A stretch of DNA of 19,531 nt from Glomus cerebriforme (Eukaryota > Glomeromycota > Glomeromycetes > Glomerales > Glomeraceae). Every line of letters starts with the position of its first letter. The first letter of the stretch is position 1. Location of the stretch: positions 40,038 through 59,568 of the forward strand of contig QKYT01000589.1 of NCBI GenBank assembly GCA_003550305.1. The letters run 5' to 3'. The notes under the pieces were generated by a model. It was not told the origin of the DNA, ran no database searches, and was given only the letters and a program-made list of their open reading frames with translations. Below are positions 1 through 9,330 of the stretch, one piece after another. The position numbers and the translations under genes were made by a program.

Positions 1-168
1 ACCCTTAACTTTGTTTAATCGATCAAAATAATAATACGAATCGCTCCAAAATTCAAAAAGAAAACCATCTCTCTTCCGATAAGCACGTGATATTTCATGG
101 GAAATTTTTTGATTTAATTGATTTAATTTAACCTTCAATAACTCTTCAATAGTATTAAAAAAGGAATA
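1..168 (-). pseudogene. 3'-truncated exon fragment of an unrecognised protein
   Basis: Reading the minus strand leftwards, one frame stays open for 56 codons up to the window edge. Its composition is protein-like: many charged residues, then an aromatic stretch (motifs EISRAYRKRDG, EFWSDSYYYFDRL). In this AT-rich DNA such a frame is unlikely by chance, since TAA and TTA are everywhere around it. An in-frame TAA lies at 169-171, so the exon either starts after a splice acceptor I could not place or carries a disabling stop. No ATG is visible in the frame. The gene points away from the 230-aa gene at 970, so the two would be divergent. I do not recognise the family. The rest of the coding region lies outside the window. 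It could be an exon of a live gene or a remnant. Confidence 0.45.
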
Positions 169-969
169 TTACTCCGACTTCTGTTTCAACATCCAAATTT
201 ATTATTGGTTTATTTTAGCTTTGTTCAACATTTCACGATTCATTAAACCTGTTTTTGATTCTTAAAATATCAATCAATTGTCTTTTGTTCTTTTGTTCTT
301 TATTTTAATCAACGAATCTGATGTTCTAAAACCTGTTATTTCTAAAACTCACACATAATTTATATTTAATAATAAATTTAACCAAATTTGATTTTAATAT
401 TCCTTGTTTTTTTTTTTCTTTTATCTTTTGTAATCAAAATATGAATAATCATGCAAACATCTGTATGTACGCGTATTGAAACTCTGAGTAAAATAATTTA
501 ATAGTCTTTTGATTTGTCTATTTGATGTGCTTTTGTAAAAATAAATCTGGCATCTCACTCCTGATTCGTGTAATTTATAGTTATTAAAAAATTTTAACCA
601 AATTTGTTTTTATTAAATTACTAAATAATGTATGGGATGATTCTTTGTTTTTTTTCTTTATTTATTATCCTTTTTATTTTCATAATTACGTACATACATG
701 TCGTAAATTTTGATGTCTGGAAGGTTCTACAAATTTTACAATGACTATTTTTTCTTTTGACATTTCGTGTTTTGTACTACTGTAATCAATCGATAATTGA
801 ATAGCATATATATTTTTTTATATTAAAAAATTTATCTAACATATGAAAGGTTTAGACTAGTCTGTATTCAAACAAGTTGTATCAAGTATGCAACTAAATA
901 ATTTTTTTTTATAAATAATAGAATAAAAAGAAAATTTTGCTGTATTTTATTCATTAAAAAATCAAAAGT
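169..969. other. AT-rich intergenic spacer
   Basis: This stretch lies between the left-edge minus-strand fragment and the plus-strand gene at 970. It is rich in poly-T and poly-A runs and has stops in all frames at short intervals. I see no exon, RNA gene or repeat in it. It presumably holds the promoter of the downstream gene. Confidence 0.5.
910..917 (+). promoter_or_regulatory. TATA-like element upstream of the 230-aa gene
   Basis: TATAAATA sits 53 bases before the ATG at 970, a plausible position for a core promoter. The surrounding DNA is so AT-rich that a match of this length has little weight by itself. Confidence 0.25.
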
Positions 970-1662
970 ATGAATCCAATAAAATCACAAAGCGAAGTCC
1001 CTCACTCGAGTGCTACTATTTCATGCGTTTCGCCAAATAATGCTCAAATTAATCAGAATACTGTTTTTAATGAATATCTACCTAAACCTTTGAGTAGTTA
1101 CATTAATAATAATAATTTGCGTTCTACTCAAGATGACCAAGATAACCCCTTATCTAAATACTTTAAAAAGTCCTTTGAAAATGGTGAATACACATTTTTT
1201 TATAGTCCACCCACCGACCCTCAAATTTTTCATATCACTTGCAAAAAAATTTCTGAATCTCAATTATTGAAAAACCCCAATAATCCTTCCCATAATTGTA
1301 CCATTCATGAATTTTATTATCAATCATCTAATGGAACTCATTTCCAAGTAACTTGTGAAATTATTTCGCATTCATTAATCGTTCAATTCTTAAATAAAAG
1401 ATATTTTGGTATCACATTAATGCAAGGCGTACAACAAGAAGAACACGTAGTGGAATTTTCTAATGGGCAAAAAGAAAATTTAGAATATCATGTTAAAAAC
1501 TTTTTATTTTCTTTTATACAAAAACAAAATAAAATTAAGAAATCTTCTGAATTGAATATGGTTAAGCAAGATGATATTGATAACGTTGCAACTTCCGATG
1601 CTGATAATAAAACGGCAGGTATCATTTCTCATCCTGAAATAAAATTTTTGAATAAATTGTAG
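970..1662 (+). CDS. Orphan hypothetical protein, 230 aa
   Basis: This is the only long uninterrupted ATG-to-stop frame in the window, and it needs no intron. Its GC content is higher than the flanks. The first 60 residues are low-complexity (Asn, Ser, Gln, Pro), which suggests a disordered N-terminus. Residues about 62-180 look folded, with alternating aromatic and hydrophobic stretches and three cysteines (HITCKKI near 88-94, NCTIHEF near 109-115, VTCEII near 126-131). The C-terminal 40 residues are Lys/Asp-rich and again look disordered. There is no signal peptide, membrane helix or catalytic motif that I can recognise. The ATG at 970 is the first in frame after a poly-A/T-rich leader. I do not recognise the family. 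It may be a lineage-restricted effector-like or regulatory protein, but nothing in the sequence shows that. Confidence 0.7.
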   Translation: MNPIKSQSEVPHSSATISCVSPNNAQINQNTVFNEYLPKPLSSYINNNNLRSTQDDQDNPLSKYFKKSFENGEYTFFYSPPTDPQIFHITCKKISESQLLKNPNNPSHNCTIHEFYYQSSNGTHFQVTCEIISHSLIVQFLNKRYFGITLMQGVQQEEHVVEFSNGQKENLEYHVKNFLFSFIQKQNKIKKSSELNMVKQDDIDNVATSDADNKTAGIISHPEIKFLNKL

Positions 1663-2195
1663 ATTTATTTTTAGACATGGTTTAAATTTTATATAAAATG
1701 TTTTTTTTTTAAAAAAAAAAAAATATTTTATTTTCAAGAGATATATTTCTTTTTCTTTATGATTATATGTATTTTTTTTTATTATTATTTTATCTACATA
1801 TGTAAGCCTACATAATTTCGAAATTTGTTTCTTTAAATTTCAAATAAATTTATAACTTTTATTTTTATGTTAAATAAAATCTCTCTTTCTATATATTATT
1901 TAAATGAGTTTATATAATCTGATTGTCTATTATCATAAAAATTGTTTCCTCATAAATAGAAGGTAATCAATCATAAATGGTTGGACTGTAATGGTAAGGT
2001 ATTAAGTAGGAATTGGAATCGATTCTACTAATTTTACTAAAAATCGTATTAATAGCGAAATAATAATGCTCAGCGGAAACTTACCCAATTTCTGTAATTC
2101 TGACCAGCGTTATAATTTGGCCAAAGTTACACCGGTGCATTCAAAAATGCATTACATTTAATTGAATAATTAAAGGGTAAATTTCATTAAATCAA
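1663..2195. other. 3' flank and AT-rich spacer
   Basis: This contains poly-T and poly-A tracts just after the stop codon, and an AATAAA hexamer at 1843-1848 that could serve as a polyadenylation signal for the 230-aa gene. From about 2040 the base composition becomes more balanced and may be degraded LINE coding sequence leading into the RNase H remnant, but no frame stays open there. Confidence 0.35.
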
Positions 2196-2955
2196 ATGAG
2201 AATTTGTTATTGCTATACGAATGGCTCATTCGATTTAAATTCTAACAATCCTCGTATGGGCTTCAGTTGGATACAAATTACAGACAATGAAATTATTCTT
2301 GCTGAATTCTCAGAATCAATCCTTCTTTTGACCCTTCGGCTTCTTGTGCAGAACTCTACGCACTTTTGTCAATTTGTATGTCAATTTGTACCCTACTCTA
2401 TTGTTAACATCTATACAGATTCTCAATTAACAATAGATAGTTTCATTAAATTATCAAACCTTCCCTTGGATTTTCCAGTTCCTATAAAATTTCCAAACGC
2501 ATCTTTAATTTGACCTTTTTAATTTTTACCAAGACGCAGCACTCAATTTCCGGAAAATCAAATCCCACTCGGTAACGCACTTAATGATAGAGCTGATGAA
2601 CTTACTAAAGCTACTTTAGCAATACATCCCTTGATAATTTTCCTATCAAATTCTTTGAATTATAATCTCCATAATTTATCAATGTTAAAGATTTTTCCCA
2701 TGTTTAATGGTCACATTATCAATTTTAATATTAGACACTTTTGTAATAATTTATTTATTAGTTCCCATTTTTGAACATTTTTATTATTACATCGTTTCAT
2801 TTTCTTTTCTCTGTTTTATTTTTATCTATCGATTGGCAGGTCTTTCTCTTGGCATTTGAGTTCCCTCGCTCCAGATAGATTTATTAGAAAGAATCTGCCA
2901 ACTATTTCTTTATCATTGACAACTGCTCCTTTACCAACCAATATTACAGAAAATT
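2196..2955 (+). pseudogene. LINE ORF2 remnant: RNase H and C-terminal tail
   Basis: The RNase H domain of a non-LTR retrotransposon can be followed in pieces. The first frame (2196-2513) opens with YTNGS, where the family has YTDGS (the first catalytic Asp is now Asn), then MGFSWIQ, and later the intact VNIYTDSQ motif with its catalytic Asp. After a frameshift, 2523-2775 resumes with IPLGNALNDRADELTK, which matches the family's final Asp motif (ND.AD.LAK). A third piece (about 2833-2955) in shifted frames carries IDWQ and PDRFIRKNLPT, plausible for the region after RNase H in fungal LINEs. The glutamate motif is not recognisable. At least two frameshifts and internal stops make this a dead, 5'-truncated copy. 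The reverse-transcriptase part is absent upstream. The RNase H assignment is firm; the tail is inference. Confidence 0.75.
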
Positions 2956-3490
2956 AAATGGAATTCTATGTGGATTGAAAGAAGAATATGGAAATGATCG
3001 AACAAATAGTCATAGCAAAAACACGAATAAGCCAACATACAATAAATCATATTGCTTTCATGGGTGAAACAAATATAAAAGAAAATTTAAGCCAGGAAAT
3101 TTACAACTTTGGAGTATATATCAAAGCCTATGTGAATCCAGAAAAAATTTGAATTATGAACAAAAGGAGAAATGATAAAAAAAAGTCAAAGTAAACAAAA
3201 ATATACTAAGAAATGTGTAAAATTGACAGATAAACAAATACTGTAGTCAAAAACATAAAACAAATACTAAAACAAATAGCTATTATTTTGGGAAACATAA
3301 AATATCAATTTTTGATTTATTATTTAGTAGAAGATATATTCAAAATCACTAAAATTTAAAAATTTTCTTTTTTGATTTTAATGAAAATTACATAAATTAT
3401 AAAAAATAAAATAAAGGTTATATTTAAACTTATTATATAAAAGTTAATGGAACAAATAAACAGAATAATAAAATCAATATTAAATTGTTC
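2905..3490 (+). repeat. Dispersed direct repeat, copy 1
   Basis: This stretch aligns with 15640-16255 in the same orientation. Shared blocks include ACTGCTCCTTTAC-type sequence at the start, a block from TTACAACTTT through GAATTATGAACAAAAGG (around 3099-3168), TTTATTATTTAGTAG near 3317, and AAACTTATTATAT near 3426. Copy 1 contains an open stretch of about 45 codons after position 2914 (motif RKLNGILCGLKEE), then one TGA, then about 35 more codons in the same frame, so it was probably once coding. It begins inside the end of the LINE remnant, so it could be the LINE's 3' end or a separate element inserted beside it. Confidence 0.7.
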
Positions 3491-3584
3491 ACTTTAATTG
3501 TTAAAGAAATTATTGGAATTCTATCATCATTACGAATTAATTATGATCATGATTATGATAGATGATACTAAATTATTTTATATG

Positions 3585-3668
3585 AAAAAAGTGCGTTGCG
3601 AATTGCACACACCTTTTTTATAATGATTTTATAAGAAAAAGTGCATTCTGAATTGCATACACTTTTTT
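3585..3668. repeat. Two tandem imperfect hairpins, 50-bp period
   Basis: GTGCGTTGCGAATTGCACAC (from 3591) and GTGCATTCTGAATTGCATAC (from 3641) are two copies of one short palindromic unit, 50 bases apart. Each is bounded by AAA..AAAGTG on the left and CACTTTTTT-like sequence on the right, so each could fold as a stem of roughly 10 bp. They lie directly outside the predicted Helitron 3' terminus at 3680. They may belong to a second element or to the Helitron insertion site. Confidence 0.5.
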
Positions 3669-3679
3669 ATAATGATATA

Positions 3680-3706
3680 CTAGCGTACCCGTTGCTTCGC
3701 ACCAGG
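3680..3706 (-). mobile_element. Helitron 3' terminus (hairpin plus CTAG)
   Basis: On the minus strand the sequence reads CCTGGTGC-GAA-GCAACGGG, then TACG, then CTAG, then T. This is the Helitron 3'-end pattern: a short GC-rich hairpin (3688-3706; seven of eight positions pair, one as G-T) a few bases before CTRR, followed by a host T. The orientation agrees with the Rep/helicase remnant at 4683-6925, which is also on the minus strand with its C-terminus facing this end. The 5' TC end was not found. Family knowledge supports the motif; the assignment to this particular element is inference. Confidence 0.55.
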
Positions 3707-4682
3707 ATCAAGAAGCTTAAACTAGTATAGTAAGTAAATCATAAAAATAATTAGGATTTTATAATAATTATATTTTTATGTATTTTTATACATTTAAAAC
3801 TATTTGTTTTATACATTTCTAACATTTTTTCCTCTTTAATTTATGTATTGCCATAAATTCCTTTCATTTTCATGAGAAGTGACCAATAAACTAAATTCAA
3901 ATGGTAGAAATTTCAGGTATATTAATTTTGTCCAGTTTTCTAAACACACAACTGAAGTTTTTAATGACAAAATCTTTTAAATTGCAAAATATTATTATGG
4001 TTTTCCTTGGAAGGTATTTAAATAAAAATGCAAAAAAAATATCATATCTTTATAGGCAAAAATAAGTAGCATTCACCTTTCAGAAGATTTTTGTATAAGT
4101 AGAACATTCAGGCTGAATTTCTCATTTTTAGATCTTTTCTATTTGTACTTTAATTATACTTGTTTCTGACTGAAAAATTATCACTTTAACTATAGTATTT
4201 GAATAACTTTCATGATGAGTGAACAAGTTTTTACTAGAATAACAAATGTTTCATCCCCCATATCAGATATTATTGTCATTCCATAAAATAAATACAAATG
4301 ATCTCTAATTATTTTTTATAAAAATTTCAGCATAAAGATTAATAAAAGTTTAGAATTTACATATAAAATGTGTAAATTTCATCATTATTTTAATTTTGTT
4401 TTTTATTTCTAAGATAAGAAAAATTTTTTGTATTATTATAATTTTTATGTTATATTATCATAAAATTTATTTTATTATTTTTTAATGTTAAAATATTTTA
4501 TTAGCATTTGAAAAAATAAAAATAAAAAATATTTAATTAAAAAAAAGTTTTATACTAAAATTTTGTATTGTAAAAATTATTTTTAAGTATTAAAATAGAT
4601 TTATATAAAAATAATAATTATTAAGTATGTGTAAATTAGTTTATTTATGTATGAAAATATATTAATATTTTTTAATTCACAT
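3707..4682. other. AT-rich region between Helitron 3' end and helicase stop
   Basis: This is probably the 3' noncoding part of the Helitron remnant. On the minus strand one frame is open for about 36 codons near 4200-4310 (motif FYGMTIISDMGDETFVIL) and may be a captured or degraded coding fragment of unknown family. The rest, especially 4380-4680, is A/T-only runs with no recognisable content. Confidence 0.35.
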
Positions 4683-6925
4683 TTATAAAGGTAAAGGAGT
4701 AGTAGCTATTCGCTCTAAGTGTTTATATTCTTTAAGCATTGATTTATCTGTAATAAAAGCAAAAGGATGCAAGGAAGCTATATGTACTTTAGACTAATCT
4801 GAATATCGGCTTATGCTTGACCAGTAGAAAAAATTTGATCATTAAGATATAAGGATACTTCTGATAAAGTCAAATCTTGTATTTATATACTGTAATTGCA
4901 AATGAATTTTGCAAAAGAAATTGACATTTACTTGATAGTTTTCCATCAATAATAAATGTTATAGTTTCCTTTTTAATTCCAATATCAACAACACCACCCA
5001 TTACACTAAAGGCTACTCCTACTTCCAAATCTTCTAAATTAATATCAATTACAATTCCATCAGTACTATTACATATATTTTGTTCTGTCAAATCATTTTT
5101 AAGGTATATTATACGCGCATCTTGTTATAAATGTAAATATTTAGGAAAATTGGTTTTTTTTAAATAGCTTTTGTGAAATATCAGGATCACATTGTTGTTT
5201 ATCAATAAAATCAATAGCTGTACTAATTAAAAATTTGTTTTCATTTACTAGAAGCATATTACAAATAGCATTATTAATTCAATTAGCAGTTTGCTTATAT
5301 CTAACAATATTTGTAACATTAAGAAAATCATTAAATGATTTTTGATGATCAAATGTTTTTTTTTTGGTATAATAAAGTCCATGTAGATAAAGCAATTTTA
5401 CTTAATCTGATTTCTTGTAAAGCATTATAATATTGTATATCTTGATTTGTCTTTGTAGTTGTTTTAAAAATAAAGGATAAAATAATTTCCATTCTGACGA
5501 TTTATATACAGGTAATCCATTTACTGGAGCCAACTAGGATAAATCATCAACTACTATTACATTTAATCCAACAAATGCAATTGTTTGTTATTGTATAATT
5601 GAAAATATATCAGAAATAAAACTAAATAATTGAGCAGATATCATTGAAATTTTATCAATAATTAAAGTATTAATAGTTTTTAAAAGTTTGAAAAAATTAT
5701 AATCATAAAAGGCTAAAGATTGAAATCCATTAATTTTTTCATGAATTCTTAATGCAGAGTGTATTGTTTCACCTCCAATATTTGTTGTTGCTATACCAGT
5801 AGGAGCTAATAATAAATAATTTGATCCTTTACTTTTTAAATCATTAATAATTAAATTAATTATAAAGACTTTTTAGTTCCAGCTGAAGCAGCAATAAAAA
5901 AATATGGATATTTGTTTTGCTAATATTTTGGACCTAAAATATTACAAATAGTAGAAAGTGATCTTTTGGAAAATTTAATGCATTACATTGGAGAAAAATT
6001 GGTGGATTAATTTGTAAAGATTGGAGTTGTATATTAATAAGTTCTGAAATAAAAGTTAGAAGAATAGATTGTAAATAATTAAGTAATGTATCTAATATTT
6101 GATGAAAATTTAATTTTAATTGTTGAGAATGTAAATAATCTTGTATAACTTGCTGTAATGTTTCATGAAACTCTGGATGATGAAATAACCAATATTCCTG
6201 ATATGTTGAAAAATTTCCATGTAATTCTTCACTTCTATATGGAATTTCAAGTAATAACTTTTGATAAAAATACAATTGGCCATCTTGTAATTTCAAATAT
6301 TAAAATCTGACTAATTTTGAAGTAGTTCTTTTAATTACATAATTTTCTAATTTGTTAATATAAATAGAATGATGAGTTGTTAGTTGTATAACTGTTATTC
6401 CAGTAAGGATAATCATTATCTTCATTAATTAAATAAATAGGACGAATAGCTTTTTGTCTACTTGTAGGAGAATTATTAGTAAGATAAGTAACAGCACATA
6501 AAGAATTACAAACTATTTTACTTAATATTAAATATATCAATTCCATAGAATCTAATCTGTGAGCTATTACATGTTCTTTAAATTTATCACCTTTTTTAAT
6601 ATTAAACACATGTAGTTTCAGCTTTTGCTATATATTTTGTTAAATAAAAAGCTAATTTTTATGAACATATTGTACATTTATATGAACATCCTAAATCATT
6701 AAAGTTTCAGTATGGTATGGGACAAACCCATTGATCATCAGATCTAATACATTTGTAAATATAATGTTGTGTGTCAATATCATAATATGTAACTACTGAG
6801 AAAAAAGATATGGAAATCCTTTTTTACAATTATGTCCTGGAGCAGTTAGACCTCATATTTTAAACTGCAAGTATGAATTTGATTTGCTATATAAATCAGG
6901 TGCAGCACCATGATTCTGAAATTCT
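4683..6925 (-). pseudogene. Helitron Rep / Pif1-like helicase remnant
   Basis: This is the C-terminal half of a Rep plus the whole helicase of a Helitron, broken by many stops and frameshifts. In coding order (right to left) it shows: TAPGHNCKKGFPY (about 6800-6845); DDQWVCPIPY; the Rep two-tyrosine motif YLTKY (about 6630-6650, Y-x3-Y); EHVIAHRLDSMEL and NEDNDYPYW (open piece 6355-6609); a linker rich in Gln and Leu (open piece 5934-6296); a damaged Walker A, ASAGTKKS where the family has GSAGTGKS (about 5868-5896); APTGIAT..GGETIHSALRI; a damaged Walker B, IIDKIS; motif III VVDDLS-stop-LAPVNG (5523-5560); and the C-terminal STDGIVIDI and NSFAITVYK motifs (open piece 4870-5091). It ends near TTPLPL-stop at 4683. 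The HUH part of Rep is missing. The Pif1/Helitron identity is strong; activity is excluded. Confidence 0.85.
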
Positions 6926-7247
6926 ACTTTTTCAAAAAAAATAAATTATGATTATCCAATTTATTTTTACTTTTTTTTGGAGATGCATCCATGTCACTTG
7001 CTTTTTCCCATTTTTTTGCCAACAATTTTTGCAAAATATAAGAATATTTTTTGAGAATATTTTTACAGTGATTAGCCAAATGTTCATGTAGAACCTGTGG
7101 TTATCTTTCCCTATTTTCAACTAACGTCTAATAGGCGCATTTTATAATGTAATGCCCTTTTAATATTTGTGAACCTTTATCATATGTCCATCCCATACTT
7201 CCAAAAATGATCAACCACCTTTATTTAGTGAAGATTTTGCAGACATT
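6926..7247 (-). pseudogene. BED zinc-finger fragment of a hAT-type transposase
   Basis: Starting from an ATG at 7247, the minus strand reads MSAKSSLNKGG, then after a frameshift GWTYDKGSQILKGHY, a cysteine (IIKCAY), a stop, then HEHLANHCKNI, followed by a Lys-rich tail (SPKKSKNK). This is the order of a BED finger: an aromatic start, a first cysteine, then H..xxC near its end (HLANHC). The second cysteine of the first pair is lost at the break. BED fingers form the DNA-binding N-terminus of many hAT transposases. No catalytic hAT core follows: the sequence runs directly into Helitron Rep code at about 6925. Several stops and frameshifts make it non-functional. The open frame on the same strand at 6932-7120 is an off-frame reading of this region. 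Confidence 0.6.
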
Positions 7248-8699
7248 CTATTAGTGAAATTGAGAAAACAAATAAACGCTTTAAAAAAGTACTTTACAAA
7301 AGAAAAAATATAGAAATAGAACAATCAATCTAACATCATTCATAAGTCTTAAAAATTGTAGTACAATTTATTATATGACAAAGAATATACAGTTAATTTG
7401 ATTAATTTAGTTTATTATAATGGGATATTGTGGATAAGGTGTATTATTGCAGATTAATTGCAGTTGCAGAATTGCTTCAAAATCTGCAATATCATAACTG
7501 CAACAAGGCAATTGTGATGTCATCTTTCTACATCACCAGCTGAATTTAATAAACATATGAGTACATCTATTATTAAGATAGAAAAGAGTTTTTTTTTGTT
7601 GCATGTATTGAAGCAATGGAAGCCACTAATATTATTCAAGACAGAGATCCATTTATAATAAAGTTTATGAATGATATGAGTTTCTTGAAATGCCTGGATA
7701 GAAAATCAAAAACTTTATTTGAATATAATGAATATAATGTTGGCTAGTACTACTGCATTATTTGTTTTATTTTTCATAGGTCCTCCTCCATCTATATCTA
7801 ATCATGTAGCTGAATAAATCTTAGCATTAATTTTCTGAAAAAAATTGAAAATTAGCATTGATTGCTCAGTTTCCATTAAATCATATTCTCGTAACCATAA
7901 TTCAAAATTAAAAAAATTGAAGAGAATAGAATATATGTTGATAATTCTAGAACTACTTTCTTTCAAAAAAGAAAAGATAATTAATAATTATTATTTTTCT
8001 ATCTGTTTTGTTTTAAGATAATACTTAATCTATTTTTTGTATTTTGAAATGAGTTTTTCAATAGTATATTATTATGTTGATTTTTTTAAGCCTTAATTTT
8101 CTTCTTAAAAAATGTGAAAATTTGATAAATTTTATATGGTATGCTATGCTCATATTTGTTATTTTGCACTGGCTTTTTTTTGAAATATTTAGATAATAAA
8201 ATTAAATAAATGTATTACCACTTAATCCTTGCTAAAGAAAATTTTTAACAAATATAAAAACTAAAATAAATTATTATAATGCTTCTAGATAATCTATTTG
8301 CCTATTCCATAAAATTAAAGAATCCTAATAAAAATAGAATTTGTATTATTTCTATTATTTAATGGCCAACAATAAATCTAAGTATATTATAAAAAAATAA
8401 TAGCTAGAGTAACTTAGGAGTTCTGTCAAACAAGTCAATGAATAAAATTAATTTTTACAGTATATAGCAAACAAATGCACTATACTCTGTTCTCAATTAT
8501 AGAAGTAAATTTGTCTATAAAATTTTTATTGTAATAATTAAAGTATAATTCCTTTAATTTCTGCATGTAAAGCTCCTATGTTTATGTTGGTAGTTAGCAT
8601 TATTTGAATTTTCTAAAAATTAGCTAAACTTTAAGTTTATTAAAATTTTCATTCAAATAACTACTTTTAAAAAAGATATTATTAGCATACTCCATACTA
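7248..8699. other. AT-rich region, mostly unassigned
   Basis: No gene is supported here. A minus-strand frame at about 7740-7960 is open apart from one stop and looks protein-like (motifs WLREYDLMETEQSML and DGGGPMKNKTNNAVVLAN). The plus strand at about 7594-7747 also has a roughly 50-codon open frame (MEATNIIQDRDPF). Neither could be tied to a family. From about 7960 to 8690 the sequence is A/T-rich with no structure I can recognise. Confidence 0.35.
7458..7503. repeat. Imperfect TTGCAGTT hairpin
   Basis: The left arm TTGCAGTT-GCAGA-ATTGC is matched by the reverse complement of the right arm GCAAT-ATCAT-AACTGCAA, giving 8 + 5 paired bases around a 5-base internal mismatch and a loop of about 10. 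Further TGCAG/TTGCA words flank it. It may be the end of a miniature transposon, but no partner end was found. Confidence 0.35.
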
Positions 8700-9330
8700 T
8701 ATATGCATTGAATACTGGATTTTGAAAATAGTTTATTCTAAAATAAAATTGAGAATAAAAATATAATATTTAAAGGAGTCTGGGTAATATATACTAAGTA
8801 TAAGTTTAATTCTAAACTATTGTCATATTGAAGAATAGTTGTATGCTATAGGTTTTCAATAATCAATTTTTTTATCCTGAAATACAACTTTACTTGATAA
8901 AATGCTTCATTAGTATATGATGTTCTAATGTATTTTGTTAATATAAAAAGCATTTTTGAGAAATTGATGAAACTTTTCTCTTTGAGATAATTGCTTAAAA
9001 ACAGGAACTGGAAAGTCTTAAATTGAATTAGAAGACACTAATAACAAAAAATCAGAGTAATGGTTATACTGTAGATTGAGAAATTTTACCAAAATCTTGG
9101 AAATCAGGGAAATATTTGATAATATTAAAAGTAATGGGAGGTGAAGAAATAGAGAAAGCCATTAGAACATATTTCTTATGGTTAGTAGCCATGTTATTCA
9201 AATAGTAAAATTCTTCAGTTATAGATAAAAGATAAGCAAGACCATCTTGTGAAGAAGAAATTAGAGTAGAATCGTCCATATAAGTTAAATTAGAAATAGA
9301 TTCTTGAAGGAAAACTGTATAATTACACAT
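8700..9330 (-). pseudogene. LINE reverse-transcriptase remnant
   Basis: The open piece 9064-9330 contains TYMDDSTLISSSQDGLA, the YxDD catalytic motif of reverse transcriptase, with Tyr17 and Asp19-Asp20 of this frame, followed by the LSITEEFYYLNNMATNHKK segment that in LINE polymerases leads to the primer-grip region. Downstream (leftwards to about 8700) short pieces in shifted frames resemble the thumb and connection (FKQLSQREKFHQFLK, QDKKIDY, FRIKLILSIYYPDS). Nothing convincing remains of the fingers upstream of 9330. Frameshifts, stops and the missing N-terminus show a dead copy. It is on the opposite strand from the RNase H remnant at 2196, so the two are separate insertions or a rearranged pair. 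The call rests mainly on the YMDD block. Confidence 0.75.

Noticed and set aside
1699..1724. Poly-T/poly-A hairpin after the 230-aa gene as a bacterial-type terminator
   Set aside because: There is no GC stem and the window is eukaryotic; such T/A runs are common throughout.
1504..1737. 77-codon minus-strand frame overlapping the 3' end of the 230-aa gene
   Set aside because: It is the antisense of the coding end plus poly-A/T sequence, consists mostly of Phe, Lys and Ile, and has no protein-like features.
6932..7120. 62-codon minus-strand frame
   Set aside because: It reads the BED finger region in the wrong frame; the finger residues (HLANHC) appear in a different frame of the same strand.
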